A stretch of DNA of 29,860 bases from a virus. The notes below the pieces were generated by a model that had not been told where the DNA came from, did no database searches, and saw only the letters and a list, made by a program, of their open reading frames with translations. The translations under genes and the position numbers were made by a program. Below are positions 27,733 to 29,860 of the stretch, piece by piece (position 1 is the first letter of the stretch; each line of letters begins with the position of its first letter). The stretch is from IMG/VR virus record IMGVR_UViG_3300047640_000003, positions 1-29,860 of that record. The stretch is one strand, 5' to 3'.

Positions 27733-29860
27733 TTGAGTGAAAACATATTAAAGAACGTCTCAGTACGCATAACTGCGGACACGCAGCCGTTCCAATCTGA
27801 GTTAGACAAGGCTGCACGAGTAGCCAAGTCCAAGATGGCGGAGATTAAGGCTGCTACTCAGAAAGAGATGCAGGAGTCTAGCCACTCCATGGCCCTCTTT
27901 GGGGATGCGTTCGGGGTAACAATCCCTAGACATATCCGCACCTTCATCAATACCCTTCCCGGTGTCTCAGCAGCTATGTCTACAGCGTTCAACGCTGTGG
28001 CTATTCTAGTTGTCATTGATGTGCTGGTAAAGGCTGGTGAGAAGGTTAAGCAACTGGCTGAAGCCTATAGCGAGTCAGGCAAGAAAGCCGGGGAGATGTC
28101 CAACGCTTTTAGCAAGGTGTTGACCCCCATTCAGAATGCCAACAACTCCCTAGAGGTACAGAAAGACCAGATACAGAAGAGCATTGACAAGCTTGAACAC
28201 AAGCCCCACAACGCTATCAAAGATGCCATAGATGAGGCTATTGAGAGTGCAGACACCCTACTTGAGAAGGTGAGAGCAACCTCCGAAAAGATTTCAGAGA
28301 CATTACGTAAGCAGTCCGTCAGCCGCATCAAGGGGTTCATCACTGGTCAGGACAGCAACGCTGGCATAGCCACTGGCTACGATAACTTCAGCAATCGCTT
28401 TGAGCGGGTCATTGAAGATTACAAGGGCAAGCTGAGTAACGCCAAGCTGGGTGGAGCAACTCAGGCTCAACTGGATGACATTAGGAAAGAAGCCCGTACC
28501 GCTCTTACCAAGGTATCTGAAGACTACCGCACGGAATACCAGAGCGGGGATGCTTCCCACATTGGCTACACACCCACCAATGCAGCGGTTCGAGAACAGA
28601 AGAAATACAACCCCAATGCTACCAGCCCCGGCTATGACTACTCAGCCACCATCAAGCAGCTCACCACGGTAGACCAAGCACGACAGGGGCAGCTACAGCA
28701 CGCCCTCAACCAGTTTGACCTGTCTGACCTGAAGGCTAGACAGGGTAAGGATGAAGCTGGCAAAGGTGATGCCTCAGCTCAGATGAAGCATTGGGAAGAC
28801 CAGCTCCAAGATGCCATTCACCAAGCATGGACTAAGGGAAACATCTTCTCTGTGTCAGAGACTGCTGACTTCTGGGGCTCGAAGCTGGCTCAGGCACGTC
28901 CAGAGAACCGCAGAGCCGTTGAAGCCAAAGCTGACTCTGCTAACAAAGAGTTGACCAGCCACACCAACATGGTGATGGAGGAGCAACGTGAGGCAGATGC
29001 TAAGAAGGCTGCTGAAGCTATCAAGAAGGAAGATGAAGCAGCGGTTAAGGCTGGTGAGGCTTACAACAAAACTCAGGTAGCCATCGGTAAATATAATGAG
29101 GAGCTACTCAAGGGCGTCAAGTACGGTGAAGAGTTAGCCTCTAAGACCATCAATTGGCAGGAACACACTGGGCAGATTAGCCAAGCGGATGCAGCCCAGC
29201 GTCTGCTGAATGTTCACACTGAAGCCTACAAGGCTGAGATGGCTTCTCTAGCCGATGAAGTACAGCGGCTCACTGAATGGTACCTATCGGGAAATCTCAC
29301 TGACAGCGAGTTCCAAGCCAAGCTTGGTGCAAACACATTAGCTCAACAGAAGGTAAAGGGTGACTACGGGCTTCAGCATGGTGAGGATGTCCATAACACC
29401 CAGCTACAGTCAGCCTCACAAGGCTTCCATGATTTCTTCTCAGACTTTGTGGCGGATGCGGATAACTCAGCTAAGCAGGTACACCAGCTCCTCAGCACAC
29501 TGACTACCGGGTTAAACGCCAACATCGTTAAAGCCATTGACGGAGAGAAGACCAATTTTGGTCAAGTCTTCAAGCAGATGGGTGACCAGATGATGGAGTC
29601 CAGCCTTAAGAAGATGGAGTCTGCTGGCATGAAGGCTCTCGGACTGGATAAGTTGTTTGGCGGTGGCAAGCCTGACGGGTCTGCTGAGAAGCCATTCCAC
29701 GTTGTACAGGGTGGAGTAACAGGCAGCGGAGGGGCAGCGGGTGGGTTACTAGGTGGGCTATTTAGTAAGTGGTTCGGTGGTGGTGGTATTGGCAATGGCC
29801 AAGCAGCCGCTGGCATTGGTACCACCCCCGTTAGCGAACTCCCTAACTTGGGACTGATGT
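27733..29860 (+). CDS. Tape measure protein (partial, C-terminal end beyond window)
   Basis: The start is TTG 27733 with AAGGAG seven bases upstream. No stop occurs in 709 codons to the edge. Opening SENILKNVSVRITADTQPFQ and SELDKAARVAKSKMAEIK fits the N terminus of tape measure proteins, followed by long helical, Gln/Ala/Lys/Glu-rich coiled-coil stretches and a short hydrophobic helix (AFNAVAILVVIDVLVK, about 86-100). Near the edge is a Gly-rich, less helical segment (GGGKPDGSAEKP, GGAAGGLLGGLFSKWFGGG). The protein sets tail length and is ejected with the DNA. GYTPTNAAV (278-286) is identical at DNA level to a segment in the tail fibre. Confidence 0.9.
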   Translation, partial: MSENILKNVSVRITADTQPFQSELDKAARVAKSKMAEIKAATQKEMQESSHSMALFGDAFGVTIPRHIRTFINTLPGVSAAMSTAFNAVAILVVIDVLVKAGEKVKQLAEAYSESGKKAGEMSNAFSKVLTPIQNANNSLEVQKDQIQKSIDKLEHKPHNAIKDAIDEAIESADTLLEKVRATSEKISETLRKQSVSRIKGFITGQDSNAGIATGYDNFSNRFERVIEDYKGKLSNAKLGGATQAQLDDIRKEARTALTKVSEDYRTEYQSGDASHIGYTPTNAAVREQKKYNPNATSPGYDYSATIKQLTTVDQARQGQLQHALNQFDLSDLKARQGKDEAGKGDASAQMKHWEDQLQDAIHQAWTKGNIFSVSETADFWGSKLAQARPENRRAVEAKADSANKELTSHTNMVMEEQREADAKKAAEAIKKEDEAAVKAGEAYNKTQVAIGKYNEELLKGVKYGEELASKTINWQEHTGQISQADAAQRLLNVHTEAYKAEMASLADEVQRLTEWYLSGNLTDSEFQAKLGANTLAQQKVKGDYGLQHGEDVHNTQLQSASQGFHDFFSDFVADADNSAKQVHQLLSTLTTGLNANIVKAIDGEKTNFGQVFKQMGDQMMESSLKKMESAGMKALGLDKLFGGGKPDGSAEKPFHVVQGGVTGSGGAAGGLLGGLFSKWFGGGGIGNGQAAAGIGTTPVSELPNLGLM
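28562..28590 (+). repeat. 29-bp exact repeat, copy in tape measure gene
   Basis: Identical to 14330-14358 in the fibre gene, including codon phase. The flanks differ. Here it encodes GYTPTNAAV within an otherwise helical, non-fibre-like context (GDASHIGYTPTNAAVREQKK). Confidence 0.95.

Overview
The window looks like the left part of an integrated, HK97-type tailed prophage (siphovirus-like) together with its left host junction. Host DNA fills roughly the first 1,020 bases: the leftward tRNA-modification gene miaB (3' end missing), a short spacer with a clear sigma-70-type promoter, and a tRNA-Gln(CUG) gene that served as the integration site. The MiaB protein looks most like acidobacterial versions to me. 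That is recall, not a search, so the host phylum is tentative.

Phage DNA starts inside or just after the tRNA. Rightward from the junction lie a tyrosine integrase (1169-2008) and a Mom-like GNAT-fold protein with a coiled-coil tail (2027-3223), closed by a terminator. A leftward block follows: two predicted lipoproteins (3282-4316), two tiny overlapping genes, a conserved unknown protein, a large Prim-Pol/helicase replication protein (5514-7871), a small helix-turn-helix protein and two small early proteins, running back to about 8643. Between 8644 and 9209 is a gene-free, repeat-rich control region with repeated CCATAAACAG and TTGACTTATG words. It separates the leftward early genes from the rightward ones.

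Rightward, a one-helix 34-residue peptide and a terminator precede a phage sigma-70-like factor (9449-9937). Next come an HNH nuclease and a tightly overlapped lysis cassette (holin-like protein, tiny membrane protein, possible spanin, GH24 endolysin, two more tiny genes). A 1,434-residue repetitive tail fibre follows, then two small structural proteins. The head module is in the usual HK97 order: P27-family small terminase, large terminase, portal, prohead protease, major capsid protein, gp6-like connector, head closure, gp10-like protein, tail terminator, and tail tube protein in two tandem copies, the second frameshifted. The tail assembly chaperones follow with a textbook -1 frameshift site, and the tape measure protein runs off the right edge.

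Two nuclease genes interrupt this late block. One is an antisense endonuclease VII-like HNH gene between protease and capsid. The other is a frameshifted GIY-YIG gene between the chaperones and the tape measure. The right end of the prophage, attR and any CI-like repressor are not in the window. The items I would look at first are the tRNA-Gln acceptor stem that no longer pairs at the junction, the Mom-like gene, the repeat-rich control region, an exact 29-base repeat shared by the fibre and tape measure genes, the Cys-rich tail of the prohead protease, and the broken tail-tube duplicate.
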